A DNA stretch of 64,000 nt from Acanthamoeba castellanii str. Neff (lineage: Eukaryota; Discosea; Longamoebia; Acanthamoebidae): the NCBI RefSeq assembly GCF_000313135.1, contig NW_004457643.1, positions 223,989 through 287,988 on the forward strand. The letters run 5' to 3'. The notes under the pieces are model-generated. The model had not been told where the DNA came from and did no database searches. It saw nothing but the letters and a program-made list of their open reading frames with translations. The position numbers and the translations under genes were made by a program. Of this stretch, positions 45,738 through 58,586 are shown one piece after another. Every line of letters begins with the position of its first letter. The stretch's first letter is position 1.

Positions 45738-46213
45738 TTCTGGGCAATAATTATGATTATTTTTTTTTTCCCCAATTGCCGATTACTATTCAACGAATCT
45801 ATGAGGGTCCTCAATAGAGACGCATCTCCATTCGATGATCGCCTGCGCGTCTTCTCCTTCTTCTGATTTGTTTGTGTTTCTTTTCCAAATCTTTATTTTA
45901 CTGTCAGAATCAAAAAGTAACCGTTTCGCGCCTCTCTATCGCGCAGCTTTTCTGCTCCATGCCCACCCCGCAAAAAGTTCGTCGGCAAAGCACACAAGTT
46001 TCTGATAAACACATACCCACAACACAACAACCTTGTACCACAGCCCCCGCACAACCTTGCACCACAGCTGTTGGACTGCAGCAGGACAAAACCAAGGTGC
46101 CACGCCCCCTCCCAAGCGGGATCTGTGAATTTAAACTGTTTTATTTTTATTATTGGATTGTATTAATTATTGATTCGTATCTTGGATCGATGCGTTAGCA
46201 GAGAGAGCAAAGC
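45738..46213. other. Divergent promoter region
   Basis: About 475 bp between the YEATS2-like gene (-) and the penta-EF-hand gene (+). It has T-rich and AT-rich stretches (45755-45775, 46130-46180). No gene is supported. Confidence 0.5.
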
Positions 46214-47495
46214 ATGTGGCAACAGCAACCACCCTCCTATCCTTCGGCCCCTGGCGCCTACCCGCCTCCGTACGGCTCCACTGCGCCCTACCCGCCTCCC
46301 GGTTCTGCGGCAGGCCCCGCTGGCTATCCGCCCCGCTACCCGCCCCCTCCCGGTACTGGGGTACGTACTCTCGCTGCCCTCCACTCCGCTGGTGCCCTGT
46401 TGCAGTGCACTCACCGCTGTGCCGCTATTTTATTTTTATTTCTTTATTATCATTATTATTTTACCGCAGGCGCCTCCGTACGGTGGGTATCCGCCACCGC
46501 AGTCGCAGCCCGGCTATCCGCCGCAGCCACAGTCCCAGTATCCGCCGCCTCAGTCCCAGCCCGGCTATCCCGGCACCTACCCGCCCCAGTCCTATCCTCC
46601 GCCGCAAACACAACAGCAGCCTCAGCTCTGGGTACAGCTCCCTCCCACACATGTGCGGCGTTTGTCGCCTTAGTGACACAGCCGACTATCGATTTGATCA
46701 CAGGCGTCGTCGTACTATAATCAAGTCCAGCAGCAAGAGCTGTCCGAGCTCCAGAAGTGGTTCAACAGTGTAGATAGGGATCGCAGCGGTGCCATTTCGG
46801 CCAACGAGCTCGCCAACGTCGCAGTGGGTGGCATTCGGCTGGGCATCGACCTTGCCATTAAGGTTCGATCAACCGTTCTCGCGCGCGCGCCATTAGCGTT
46901 GACGGCGTCTGCTAAACGCATTCCGTGTTACGCTTCGCAGCTGGTGAGGATATTCGATGTGGACGGTAATGGACAAATTGACTTCAGGGAGTACGCCTCC
47001 CTCCACAAGTTCCTGCTCAGCATGCAGCAAGTGTTCTCCATGGTGCGCAGACAGTCCCCTGTTCTATTACCTGTCAATTCCTGCCCGAGGCCATTGACTG
47101 ACCGGTCGACCGACAGGGCGACAAGGACCGCAACGGACGGTTGGATTCGAGAGAGATCCACGAGGCGCTGCGGACAGGCGGATTCAACATGTCTTACAAT
47201 ACGTCGCACGCGCTCTACCGTAAATACGATACCACGGGCTACGGCTTGGACATGGCCCAGTGGATCGCTCTCGTGCGCTCCTCTCTCTCTCTCTCTCAAC
47301 ACACACACACATATACCACCACCACCACACTGCACGTGCGTGATTCGTGACTTCTCACCGCCTTCGTGCCTATCGATGCTGCAGGTGGCGCATGTGGCGA
47401 TGACACGAACGGCCTTCGAGACCAGAGATCGGGAGCGGAAGGGCCAGATCGTCTTCAACTTTGATCAGCTCTTGGAGTTCTCCGCCGCCATTTGA
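46214..47495 (+). CDS. Penta-EF-hand protein (peflin/ALG-2-like)
   Basis: The N-terminal two exons encode a Pro-Gly-Tyr-Gln-rich region (GYPPQPQSQYPPPQSQPG), typical of peflin and grancalcin-like proteins. Penta-EF-hand repeats follow: LQKWFNSVDRDRSGAISANE (canonical loop DRDRSGAISANE), LVRIFDVDGNGQIDFREY (canonical DVDGNGQIDFRE), DKDRNGRLDSREIHEAL (canonical loop), YRKYDTTGYGLDMAQWIALV (degenerate) and a final RDRERKGQIVFNFDQLLEF, the likely dimerising fifth EF-hand. At least three loops keep Asp/Asn/Glu at Ca2+ positions. These proteins respond to Ca2+ by exposing hydrophobic surfaces and binding membranes or ESCRT-related partners. Six exons; the intron at about 47270-47384 contains CA and CCA repeats. 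It ends FSAAI. Confidence 0.9.
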
Positions 47496-47912
47496 TCACC
47501 ACATTCATTGAGACGCTTGCAAACAGTGATAGGTCCTCTCAACATCGACGTGTTGGTGGTGTGCAACTTCTGCCAGTACACCGTGGAGTGGCTCGAACAA
47601 GAACGACACCGTCGAGGGGGTCAGTCGTCGACTTGTTTTCTTTCATCTGCTTCTACGCCCCGACATACCCCCTCGCTCGAGGGTGCTACCCAATGGTCTA
47701 CCCCCCGTGCACCAGGTGTCGACTACATCGATAAGAAGTACACACGCCCCATAGAGCTCGGCGTGTGCCGCAACTGCACAGAGCCGGCCATCGCCACCAG
47801 TAGGACGAGCACCACCCTCAAGCTTGAATCAGACCAAGATCGAGCGTACCGGTGTGTACATCATAATAACGTTTTATTTTACGTACTCTTCAGCACTTCG
47901 CGCGGAAGAGAG
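47496..47912. other. Open spacer with paired CxxC motifs
   Basis: About 415 bp between the penta-EF-hand stop and the chosen start of the TTL-like gene. It is open in frame with the TTL-like gene and reads VVCNFCQYTVEWLEQERHRR, then after a T-rich GT-AG intron-like block DYIDKKYTRPIELGVCRNCT. A second GT-AG intron-like block (47852-47893) sits just before the next ATG. No ATG opens this frame. It may be 5' UTR exons or a cryptic coding exon. Confidence 0.4.
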
Positions 47913-50279
47913 ATGGGCCTCAGGTCTTTGGGGTTCGTTCTTGTTGTGCTTCTTCTCTTGGCTTCGGTCGGCACCGCGACGGAAGAGGCCGGCAAGATCG
48001 ATGCCGCGGAGACAACAGAGACTGAAGCCGTGGTGCCGCGACCGAGCATCCCGCCGCTGAAGCGATTTGTAGTGGATGAGATCGCATCGAACCACACGCT
48101 GGTGCGGAAAGAACTGGTGGGGCGAGGCTGGGTGGAGCCCTCCCGAGCAGCCAAGAAGCGAAGCAGCTGGAGCGGCAGCGGCGCCGCCACGGCGCACTTC
48201 CTGTGGACCTGGTCCGTCGATCGCACCAAGGCCGCCCCCGCCGGCCAAATCGTGAATCACTTCCCCCACTTCCAAGAGATCGGCACCAAGATCGGATTGT
48301 GGAAGAACCTCTACGCTCTTCATCAGGCCGAAGCCAGTCTTCTTCTTCGGCAAGAAGCTGGAGCCGATCTCCACCCACCACCAGCCGGTGGTGAGGGCAG
48401 AGCTGCACCAGTGGTGACAGACGTGCACACCTTCTTCCCGCGGTGCTACCTGCTGGTGGGCGACCCCGAGGCCGAGCGGACGAGCGATGTGGTGGTCGAC
48501 CCGCTCGTGGCCGAACGGGAGAAGCGGCGCTTCATGGCCGACTTCCTGCGCGGCGAGCCGGCGCCCAAGCTCGTCGCGTGCGATGGCGAGGAATGCACTT
48601 CGTCGTCGTCGGCCCGTACCGACGGCGCTGGTCAGCAATTGTCTGAGCTCAGGCCGTGGCCGCAGCAGCCTAGCATCGAGGGCTCCAAGAACATCTGGAT
48701 TGTCAAACCGTCCCGGGCAGCTCGCGGCGTGGGTACGTTCACTCTTCGCTCTTCGCTCTTCGCTCTTCGTACAACTTTCTCTTTTCTTTTCTGCGGGTCT
48801 AATCAATGCGTTTGTGGTCGGGCTGCACAGGCATTCAGCTGTTCTCGAACCTCACGGCCCTGTTGGAGCACACCCTGGGCGTCGAAGCCGCCGCCGAGCT
48901 CATGGCCGCACCCAAAGACTTTGCCCCCGGGCCTTTGTCTTCATCGGTGGCCACCGCCGCTGACCAACCTGCTGCTGCTATCGACACCAACGCATCCATT
49001 CCCATCGGCCACTCCTCGTCCACACTCAACCCCGACCTGACCACCTACACGACCACGAGCGCGACCCACGACAATGACACTGCCGCCGCGAGTGCCGGCG
49101 ACCCTTCAACAGTCGCAGACGAGGCACCATCATCGGAACCTTCGTTCATCGTGCAGAAGTACATCGAGCGGCCGCTGCTGGTTTCGGGATTGAAGTTCGA
49201 CATGCGCCAGTTCGTGCTAGTGGCCTCCCTCGACCCGCTCGTCGTCTTCATCTCTGACGACTTTTACCTCCGATTCACCGCTCAGCCCTTCACCCTCGAC
49301 AACATCGACGACAGGTACTCTCTTACCACTCTGTAACCCTCGTTTCTCCCCCGTGTCTCCTGTGCGCACCGCTGACATGTCCCATAATCTCTTGCGCGTG
49401 TGTGCGTGTGCGGCGATGCGTGTGCGCTTCAGGTTCCTTCACCTCACGAACCACCAGGTCCAGAAGCACGCACCCGACTTCCACAGCGCCGAGATCAAGG
49501 AGAACCAATGGAGCAGCCGCACCTTCATCCAGCACTTGAGGTGGCTCTCCATCTCTGTTTCTTCTTCTTCTTTTCCCTGGTCCTAATGACCAGATCTGGG
49601 TGGTCTCAACAGTGATACCTATGGCGAGGGTACGTGGGAGAAGCGCATAACGCCGCTTATCGATAAGCTGATCGTCACCACCATGCTTTCTTGGCCATCC
49701 AGTGGTACACGACACCACACGACACGACACGACACGCACACGACACGATACTATACGACCCACGATGTACACGATGACACTACACACGACATGATTGACG
49801 GACTTTGCGTTTTATAAATTTATGTGTGTAGGCCATAGGGAGGGCAGTTTTGAAATGCTGGGGCTCGACATCATGCTTGATGAGGACCTGCGGCCGTGGC
49901 TACTCGAGGTCAACACCAATCCCGGCCTCCACCTGCTCACTGATGTGGTCAACGAGCACCACCCCAAGTTCGTTGCCGATATGTTCAAGGGTATGACCAC
50001 ACACACACACACACACACATACACCACGACACGCCACAACAGCTGGGCAGTGATTGATGGGTTTGGTGTGTAGTGATCATCGACGAGAGGGCGTCGTGGG
50101 AGGCCCTGCCAGCATTCAACCCCACCTTCACCGCGGGCGAGGAGGCGCCGATGGTGGTCGGCAGCCTGCGACTGGCCTACAAGGGCCACAAATCGACGAC
50201 CGCCAGCCAGCCGCCTGCGACAGCCAGCCCCCGCAAGCAGCGCCAACGCGGCAAGGTGCGAGACTGGGATAATTTATGA
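47913..50279 (+). CDS. Tubulin-tyrosine-ligase-like (TTLL) enzyme with signal-peptide-like start
   Basis: TTL-family ATP-grasp ligases add tyrosine, glutamate or glycine to tubulin or other proteins. Visible motifs: KNIWIVKPSRAARGVGIQLF (ATP-binding), SFIVQKYIERPLLVSGLKFD with MRQFVLVASLDPLVVFI, DDFYLRFTAQPFTLDN, RFLHLTNHQVQK, EMLGLDIMLDEDLRPWLLEV and NTNPGL, the catalytic Mg2+/ATP residues. These resemble TTLL3/TTLL8-type members, but specificity cannot be read. A large Thr/Ser/Ala-rich insert lies before FIVQKY. The N-terminus has a strongly hydrophobic core (LGFVLVVLLLLASVGTA), as in a signal peptide or anchor, unusual for a cytosolic family. Two introns contain CACGACAC and CA repeats. 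It ends KVRDWDNL. The start is the first ATG in an otherwise open frame. Confidence 0.83.
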
Positions 50280-50361
50280 TCGATGCACACGCACGCGTGT
50301 TCGATTTCCAGTTCGTCGCTGGAATCGATGAAGCTAGTGGTGTGCCGAGGTTGGATATGCT

Positions 50362-50480
50362 GGATACGGCCATACTGCGCAGAAAGCACCGCTTCCCATC
50401 TGAACAGCGAAGTTAAGCTGCGCCAGGCGGTGTTAGTACTGGGGTGGGCGACCACGCGGGAATCCACCGTGCCGTATCCT
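50362..50480 (+). rRNA. 5S ribosomal RNA
   Basis: A complete 119-nt 5S rRNA. The 5' end GGATACGGC pairs perfectly with GCCGTATCC at 50471-50479 (helix I). The conserved CCCATCTGAACAGCGAAGTT and TTAGTACTGGGGTGGG regions are present, including the internal-control-region sequence for TFIIIA/pol III. The sequence is of the Acanthamoeba type. Only a short T-run (TTTG) follows as a possible pol III stop. It is a single copy here, 80 bp after the TTLL gene, not in a tandem array. Confidence 0.96.
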
Positions 50481-50600
50481 TTGTTGTGATAGCGCAGCAT
50501 GCGCTTTTGATCCTTGCTCATCCACATACACGCCGACATCAGCAGCTATCCTCATCTCTCTGGCCGAGCTTCACTGCGCGCAGCCCAGGAAATTCTTGAG

Positions 50601-51648
50601 ATGACCCATTGCCAGCAAACAACAAACAACGGAAGTAAAAAAGAACAGAAGACCATGCAAGCCAGCAAGGCGAAGAAGCCAACAAGGTGTCCAGTCCCGC
50701 CTATCATAGAGAAGGGTCTTTTGCAAGTGGTGAGTGGTGCCTAACCAATCTCGCCCACCTCAAGGAAAGAGAAGGAATGCTTCCACTGCAAGGAGGTGGG
50801 TCATCTAGCCAAACACTGCCCAAAGGTCAGAGGGGCTGGTGTTCAAACAGGAGATGATGCCGCCCTGGTCTACACACCACCACGAAGACACAAATTTGAA
50901 GCGGAGAAGGATCGAGCAGCCTTTGCACAGAGGGTGAGAGCCTTCAAGTTCCAGAGCCGCAAGTCACATCAGTACGCCACTCACTTCCATGCGGAAGCCA
51001 AGCTGACACTCACCCTTCTACCCCTCAAAAACCAGGCTACAGCCCGAGCTGTACAAGCCCATGATGGAGGAGGTCTTGGCCTATCTTGTGTGGGCGCATG
51101 GCCAAGCCAAGGCGCTCATGGTGCGCCCTAGGGATGTCCGCCTTGCTGTTCGCACCAAGCCTATGACTTGCCCACCTGGTACTCGCACTTGAGCCCTCCA
51201 ACGAACCACGTTTTACTATTCACACCTCATCTCACCTCACCCGTGTCAGGTGAGCTCACCTTTGCCGACACGTCGGCGATGACCGGCTACATCACATTCT
51301 CGACCGCCGCCATCGAGCGCGGCCTGCACGACGCCAGCGAGTCAGGCTATCCGTGCGAGCAGCCCTTCTTGGACCAGTATTGCCGAGGATTGAAGGAGGA
51401 GCACCTCATGTGGCTCCTCCTTCACGAGTTCACCCACCTCTTTCACGGTACGTACCACCATCTTTAGTGCCGAGCGATCCTCGGTTCGCAAATTGACGTG
51501 TGGTGCCGCCACATCCGCTCCAGGGTTCAACAACGACCGGCACGACGAAGCGTTCTTCGAGCAAGTGGCTGCCTTTGCGGAGGAACATCCCTTCCTCTTC
51601 TGTTCTTCCGAGACAGATCAACACCTCGACCTCAGCGATAAAATATAA
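50601..51648 (+). CDS. CCHC zinc-knuckle / HExxH metallopeptidase-like protein
   Basis: The chosen start gives MTHCQQTTNNGSKK. A canonical zinc knuckle follows, C-x2-C-x4-H-x4-C (CFHCKEVGHLAKHC), as in RNA/DNA-binding or Gag-like proteins. After EKDRAAFAQRVRAF, a 65-nt intron and PELYKPMMEEVLAYLVWAHG, the C-terminal exons give FADTSAMTGYITFSTAAIER and LLLHEFTHLFHGFNNDRHDEAFF. This has an HExxH zincin helix and a downstream RHDE that could supply the third ligand, recalling SprT/wss1-type proteases. It ends HLDLSDKI. No reverse transcriptase, integrase or LTR is nearby, so it does not look like a retrotransposon gag. Splice choice at the first intron (about 50732-50770) is ambiguous. The function as a protease is inference from the HExxH only. 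Confidence 0.66.
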
Positions 51649-51838
51649 TCACCCATCACTTCGTCCAGAGATGAACGCAGGTCAGAGCAAAGAAAGAAAA
51701 CGAAAAAGAACGAAGCAAGAAGTGTTCGCGAGAGGGGAAGAACGAAAGCGAAAGAGGCAATTGCAAGTTGGGATGTGTGTACGCGGGAGCGTTTGTATTT
51801 ACTACAGTGTTTACAGCAACACCAGCCAAGGTGCTCAC

Positions 51839-53552
<1,714 letters not shown>

Positions 53553-53625
53553 TGCCTCACGTGAGGATCGAACTCACGACCTTCAGATTATGAGACTGAC
53601 GCTCTGCCGACTGAGCTAGCAAGGC
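53553..53625 (-). tRNA. tRNA-Met (anticodon CAT, elongator type)
   Basis: A 73-nt tRNA without intron (discriminator A included, CCA not encoded). The acceptor stem GCCTTGC pairs with GTGAGGC, with two wobble pairs. The D-arm contains the A-box TAGCTCAGTCGG. The anticodon stem-loop is TCAGT-CTCATAA-TCTGA with anticodon CAT. The T-arm contains the B-box GTTCGATCC. The acceptor and anticodon stems look like an elongator methionine tRNA; I see no initiator hallmark such as three G:C pairs in the anticodon stem. Confidence 0.95.
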
Positions 53626-53764
53626 TTCCTATCCGTTAAGCCTCTAACCCAGCAGCCCAAGCGCGTTTTTTGGCTCTGTTAACGGTGAAAAGCAAGGAAG
53701 AGGCAGAAGGTAATGTTGAGGGCAAGATCTTCTTTTATTGACAAAAGGAGGTGTGGGTGGTTGT

Positions 53765-55128
53765 TCAGGCCTTCCACACGTTGTCGATCTCGTTCTCGGG
53801 CAACACGAGCTCCTCCTCCTTCTTCTCGCGGAGCTGCTTGGAGATCTTCCTCTCGAGGAACCGGTTGGCAACGTCCTTCCTCTGCATCTGGCGCATCTGT
53901 GATTGCCAATAGTCACATGATGATGGTGAGCACCAACCCGCGAGACCAGAGAAAAAGAAAGATGCGTACTCTGTTGGGCGAAATGAAGTTGGGGTTGAGG
54001 TAGAGCGTGGGGCCGCCGAAGCTGCCATCAAAAATGCGGTGCAGGTGCAGCACGAAGCGAGGGCCGATCTCCACCAGCGTACGCTCCTTCTTTTCATTCT
54101 CTACGATCTGTGGTGGTGGAGGAGGAGGATTGATTGTGTGAGAACGCGTAATCGGGAAACGGAGCCCAAAGGGATAAATTATACCTGGTAGTTCCTGAAC
54201 CAGATCTTGTCATCGACGATGGAGAAGTGGAGGATGTGGTCGATGAAAGGCTTGCTCTTGCGGTGGCCCTTGGGAGTGCCGAACACCTGCCGCCGCACGA
54301 CAAACACAAGTTGGGTAAGCTCGCTGCTGTACTCGGACACGCACGCACGGGCACTGGTGTGTGCGTTATGCAAGCACGCGCAGAGTTAGTGTGAAAGGCA
54401 TCGGTAAGGTGTAGTCGCGAACCTGAACGAAGAGCTCCTTGACAAGGAGCCAGTGAGGCTGCTCCTCGAAGCCCTTGTCAAACGAGAGAATAGGACGGGA
54501 GCCGCGCATGGCGTTACCCGTGAGCTTCATCTCATCCATGGTGTGCACTGTGGGCAAACAAGGTAAGCAATATAAACCTCGACGAGCACGAAGGAGCCCT
54601 CGTTAAGGGAGCCTCTTTGAAGGCAGCCATCAACAGCTCGAATAGATAATATCTTGAGAGATTAAATCTAGAATCGGAAATGAATAAGAGTAAATCGCAA
54701 GACGTGCCATTGAGGACCAAGAACTTGGCGGAGGGGCCGTTGGGCGTCTTGCCCACCCACAGGTAGAGATCCTCCTTCTTTCGGCACTCGAAGAAGAGCA
54801 CGTCGTTGCAGTTGTTGAGGTCGGCAATCTCGTTAATCGTGCCGAGGTGCGATTTGTCGTCCATCTTGCTCTCCTTCTTGCCGTGCGGCATGAGCATCCG
54901 CATATCGTTCATCAGATGCCGATACCGATGCGTGACTCCTCGCGAGCACAAGATCAACACCTTCTGTTTGTTCTTGAACGGCGGCAATTCCCTCTTCTTC
55001 GACGGATTCTCCACTACCTCCTCCTTTGCCTCCACCTTGGCCAGCTGCTTCTCCTTGTTCGCCGCCGCCCTCTTCCTCTTTCTGTTGGCGTTTCCGCTGC
55101 CGCCATTCTGTGGTGATTTCGTGGCCAT
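53765..55128 (-). CDS. BRX1: Ribosome biogenesis protein BRX1 (Brix domain)
   Basis: BRX1 is a nucleolar Brix-domain factor for early 60S (27S pre-rRNA) assembly. The N-terminus is basic (NANRKRKRAAANKEK). The Brix domain runs KVLILCSRGVTHRYRHLMND, MLMPHGKKESKMDDKSHL, INEIADLNNCNDVLFFECRK, DLYLWVGKTPNGPSAKFLV, then later exons HTMDEMKLTGNAMRGSRPIL, FDKGFEEQPHWLLVKELF, VFGTPKGHRKSKPFIDHIL, FSIVDDKIWFRNYQ and VEIGPRFVLHLHRIFDGSF. The C-terminus FLERKISKQLREKKEEELVL is helical and charged. About five exons. It lies 180 bp downstream of the MOB gene on the same strand. Confidence 0.95.
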
Positions 55129-55308
55129 CTTGCTCTTCTGATCTTTGTTCTAAATGGCTTTCGATTCTCCTCCTGGTCCGGCACACGGAGAAAGCCTCCG
55201 GAATCTCTTAAGGTGGCTGTACGAAATGCATTTTGTAATAGTTTTGTAATGACTTTGTAATAATAAATAATTTGGTGCAAAGGTGCCTTGTCCTGCCCGA
55301 GCACCAGC

Positions 55309-58172
55309 TTAGGAAGGGCGGGTCACGAAGTCCTTCCTCAGGGTTCCGGCTTGGGGTGGGAGTGGGTCTCTGATGTAGGAACCCTTGAGCTCCTGCATGT
55401 TGCGCGGCAACGACGTACGTTTCGTGACCCAGGTCCTGCTGCGCTTCTTCTCCTGTTCCACAAGCTGACAGCAAAGTTGCTGTGTGAGTGTGGTGACCAG
55501 ACCTTGGTGAGAAGGTTGCGTGAGTGTCGTGTGTGGCTCACCTGCAGTCGCAGTTCGTCGAACTCTTTCTGGTTGATGACGCTCGGACGCTTGGCGTACT
55601 TTCGGGGCGACAGCAGGGAGTAGATGCCCTCCTCTTCGTCGTCCTCGCTGCCCGCCTTCTCCTTGCCCCGCTGCGCTTGGTGCCCATTCGCCAGCTCGAA
55701 CAGGTCGGCCAGCGCATTGTTGCCGCCGGCGGTCTCGCTTCGCGCGGACAAAAGCTTATGTTCGAGCGTGTGGATCTCTTCGAAGTCGGCGTACTCCTGG
55801 TCGAGCGCCGCGAGGTCGGCCATGGCCTTGGCCACGTCGAACGATGGCGGGATTGTCGGGTACCGCAGGCCCGCGGGAGCGGTTGCCGCATGGTGCGCGG
55901 TTGTCAACCGCCGCGCGGCGGGGGATAACGGTGACCCGGTCTCCGACCGAGGCGACATTGGCGACGTCGGCGTGGCCTTGGGCGACAGCGGCGGTGAGGC
56001 AGGTCTGGGCGAACCCGGCGGGGTGAAGAAGCGACGCACCGGCTCAGGCAACTCGATCGCACTGGTCCTGCTTCGTGCATCGTCGCCGTCGCCCACCGAG
56101 AGCCTGCGATCAGCCGGCGGACTAGCGCTGAGCGAAGCGGGGACGGTGCCCTTGGGACTGCGCGGGCTCGCCAGCGGGCTCGCGCCGCCCGGCTGCAGCT
56201 TGGCCTCCTTCTGCCTCTGTAGCTCCCGAATGAAGTCCTCCTTAGACATCTGAATGCGGCTGCCTTTCTGTCGCCGGTCGTCGTCGACAACCAGTCGCGG
56301 GCTCGTCGTCCTGCTGCCTCTGCCGCTTCCGCCGCTGCCGTCACTACCACTGTCACCGCTGCTGATGCGGTCGCCGGTGGTGGTGTTCGTGAGGTTCTTG
56401 CCGGTGCTGCTGCTGCCCTGGATGCCCTCCAGGGTGTGTCCGGCTTTGAGCGGCGAGGCCTCTTCCTTCGCTGCCGTTGCCTCCTTCTTGTGCTGGCTCG
56501 ATCCGCCTCCGCTCTTCTTCTTTGCCTTCGACCCTTTACGCTTCTCCTTCTTCCCGCTCGTCTTCGATTTCGTCGTTCCGCCTTTCACTTCTCGTCCGCC
56601 CACATGCTCCGTGTCACCACCATCACCTCCTTCTCTTTCTTCCTCTTCGCTTCCTGCCTCCTTTCTCTCTTCTTCGTTCTTTTCTTTGTTCTTCTCCTCC
56701 ACGCTGGTAAGCTCTGGCTTCGTCGCTTGCTCGACCTTGAGCTCCGCCGCAGCAACCGCAGTCGGGATGACGTCGATCGGAGGCGGCGAGGCAGCTCTGG
56801 CGAGCGAATCCGGCTCGGAGCCTCGGTCGTCCCACTCGGTGTAGGCCCTGCGCCGGCCGACGGGGAGCGCCCGGGCCTCTTTGGCTCGTCGTGCGGGTCC
56901 TCCTCCTGCCCTCGTCCGCTTCTTCCCGTCGCGCAGGTCCCGCAGCTGCGAAGCGTAAATCGGCGGCAAGATGGACGACAGCAGGTCGTAGATGGCCGAC
57001 ACGCTGTCCCACGACGTGAGCAGCCTGTCGACCCCGCAGTGCACACATAAAACGTCAACAGGGAAAGAGAGACCTATTGAACGGTTTTGCAATGACAAAC
57101 CTGAACTTGAGAGCAAATATGACAAAGTGCTTGGTGAAGGCGTTGAGCAGCGCGTCGAGCTTCAGCGCAGTGAGTTCCTGCCAGTGGTGCCTGGAGATTG
57201 CGAGACCAGCGCACGTGTAAGCTCGCACGGGCTGGTCGTGGGCGCAAGAGAAGGGGAGAGGGGTAGTACGTACCAGTAGAGATGCATGGCGATCCGGAAC
57301 GAGCGGCTCCAGATGAGGCGATACGTCTTCTTGAATGCCGCTTCGTCTGCAGATTGCGTAGAGCCCGCACGAGCGAAGCGGTTTCGTTACAAAGCCAATC
57401 ACGGAGGAAAAGGAGAGAGGCTCGCACCAGCAGGGTCGAGATGGAATTCGTCGGTGAGCTTGCGCGCCCACTGCACGAGTGCTGCTATGTATTCGGTGGC
57501 CGACAGCGCCGCTGGCTTGGTGCTGTATTCGCCCTCGGACCACAGGAACTCGAAGCTGCACCCGAGGCGAGTGGTGTCAGAGCAGACCCATGAGTCTCGT
57601 GGGATTGGCTCGTTATCGAGGGAGATGGCCGTACTTGGGGCCGGCAGACATCTTTGGGCACGAGGCAGGTGTACATTCCTTGTGCACGGCGTGGTGCATG
57701 AGTTCGTAGAAGCTCAGCAGGTCGTGTGCTGGTTTGCAGTGGTCATCAGTCCACCAGTTTTTTGATTAAAAAAAATCATATTGTGAGATAATTTCTAATT
57801 GTATCTCACGCCTCTGGAGCTAGAGTAATGAAATGGAATTTTAAAATTTAAATAAATAATCATTGGTTATTTTTATGGTATTTAATATTAATATAAAATT
57901 GGCGGGCAGGGGGCACTGTTGAGTTGAATCCAGAGGGGCTTGGTGTAGTCGTCCTCAACAGGCACGTCGAAGATGTCCCGTGGTTGCCGCACCTCGCGTC
58001 GTGGGCCTGCTGCACCTTCCTCTCCCCCCGCCCCAGCTTCACCCTCATCCTTGTTGTTGCCCCCTCGCCCAGCCCGTCGTTGCTTGGCCTGTGCCGCCTT
58101 CGTACGGAGGGCCAGAAGGAGGGCATCGTCCTCCTCCGCCCCACCATTCAGCACAAACTCGCCCACGTCCAT
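55309..58172 (-). CDS. MOB-family kinase coactivator with long C-terminal extension
   Basis: MOB proteins activate NDR/LATS kinases or serve in STRIPAK complexes. The start MDVGEFVLNGGAEEDD leads to an acidic/Ala-rich N-terminus. The MOB fold then begins YTKPLWIQLN and continues HDLLSFYELMHHAVHKECTP, ASCPKMSAGP (zinc Cys), FEFLWSEGEY, LSATEYIAALVQWARKLTDE, KKTYRLIWSRSFRIAMHLYW and LNAFTKHFVIFALKFRFV (the H-F-x-F helix). A long low-complexity tail follows, rich in Glu/Lys and Ser/Pro (SPPLSPKATPTSPMSPRSET), with many S-P/T-P sites. It ends with a short helical motif EEIHTLEHKLLS and RPSVINQKEFDELRLQ. The stop is at 55309 after an intron near 55465-55550. An AT-rich intron (57760-57900) splits the first MOB exons. 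The extra 500 or so residues are unusual for MOB. Confidence 0.86.
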
Positions 58173-58586
58173 CTTCTGCTTGAGCTATTTTCACAACCAC
58201 TCCTCGCCCCTCTACCAGCCGCGCGTGTTGAAGGGTGGAGGGTTTGTTTGTTTGTTTGCGGCTCCTTCTTGTAACGAAGCAACCTTGAGTTGACTCCATT
58301 TTATACAGCCAATGGTCGTGGTGCCCTTTCACGTGTGGGCGTACTTAATGGTTGGGTTGTGGGAGGCAAGCACAAGAGTAGCAGAGCATCACTGCTGATG
58401 GCCTCGATCATCAGTCTCGTGAGGTGCGCCTTCATCAGCCAAGGCCCTCCCGGCGGCGCACTAACCGGAAAGGTAAAGTGAAAATGGTGCGCTGTGGTAA
58501 CGGCGACAACAGGGTCTTCATAAGGAGGACTGCGCGTTTCTCTGGTTGTCTTCCTCGCCCAACGACACACTATTACCACACTCGCT
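58173..58586. other. Divergent promoter region
   Basis: About 415 bp between the MOB gene (-) and the short-chain dehydrogenase gene (+). It includes a T-rich, GTTT-repeat stretch at 58240-58260. No gene supported. Confidence 0.5.

Noticed and set aside
50780..50830. CCHC zinc knuckle as a sign of a retrotransposon Gag
   Set aside because: No reverse transcriptase, integrase, protease or terminal repeats are nearby, and the same reconstructed CDS continues into an HExxH domain.
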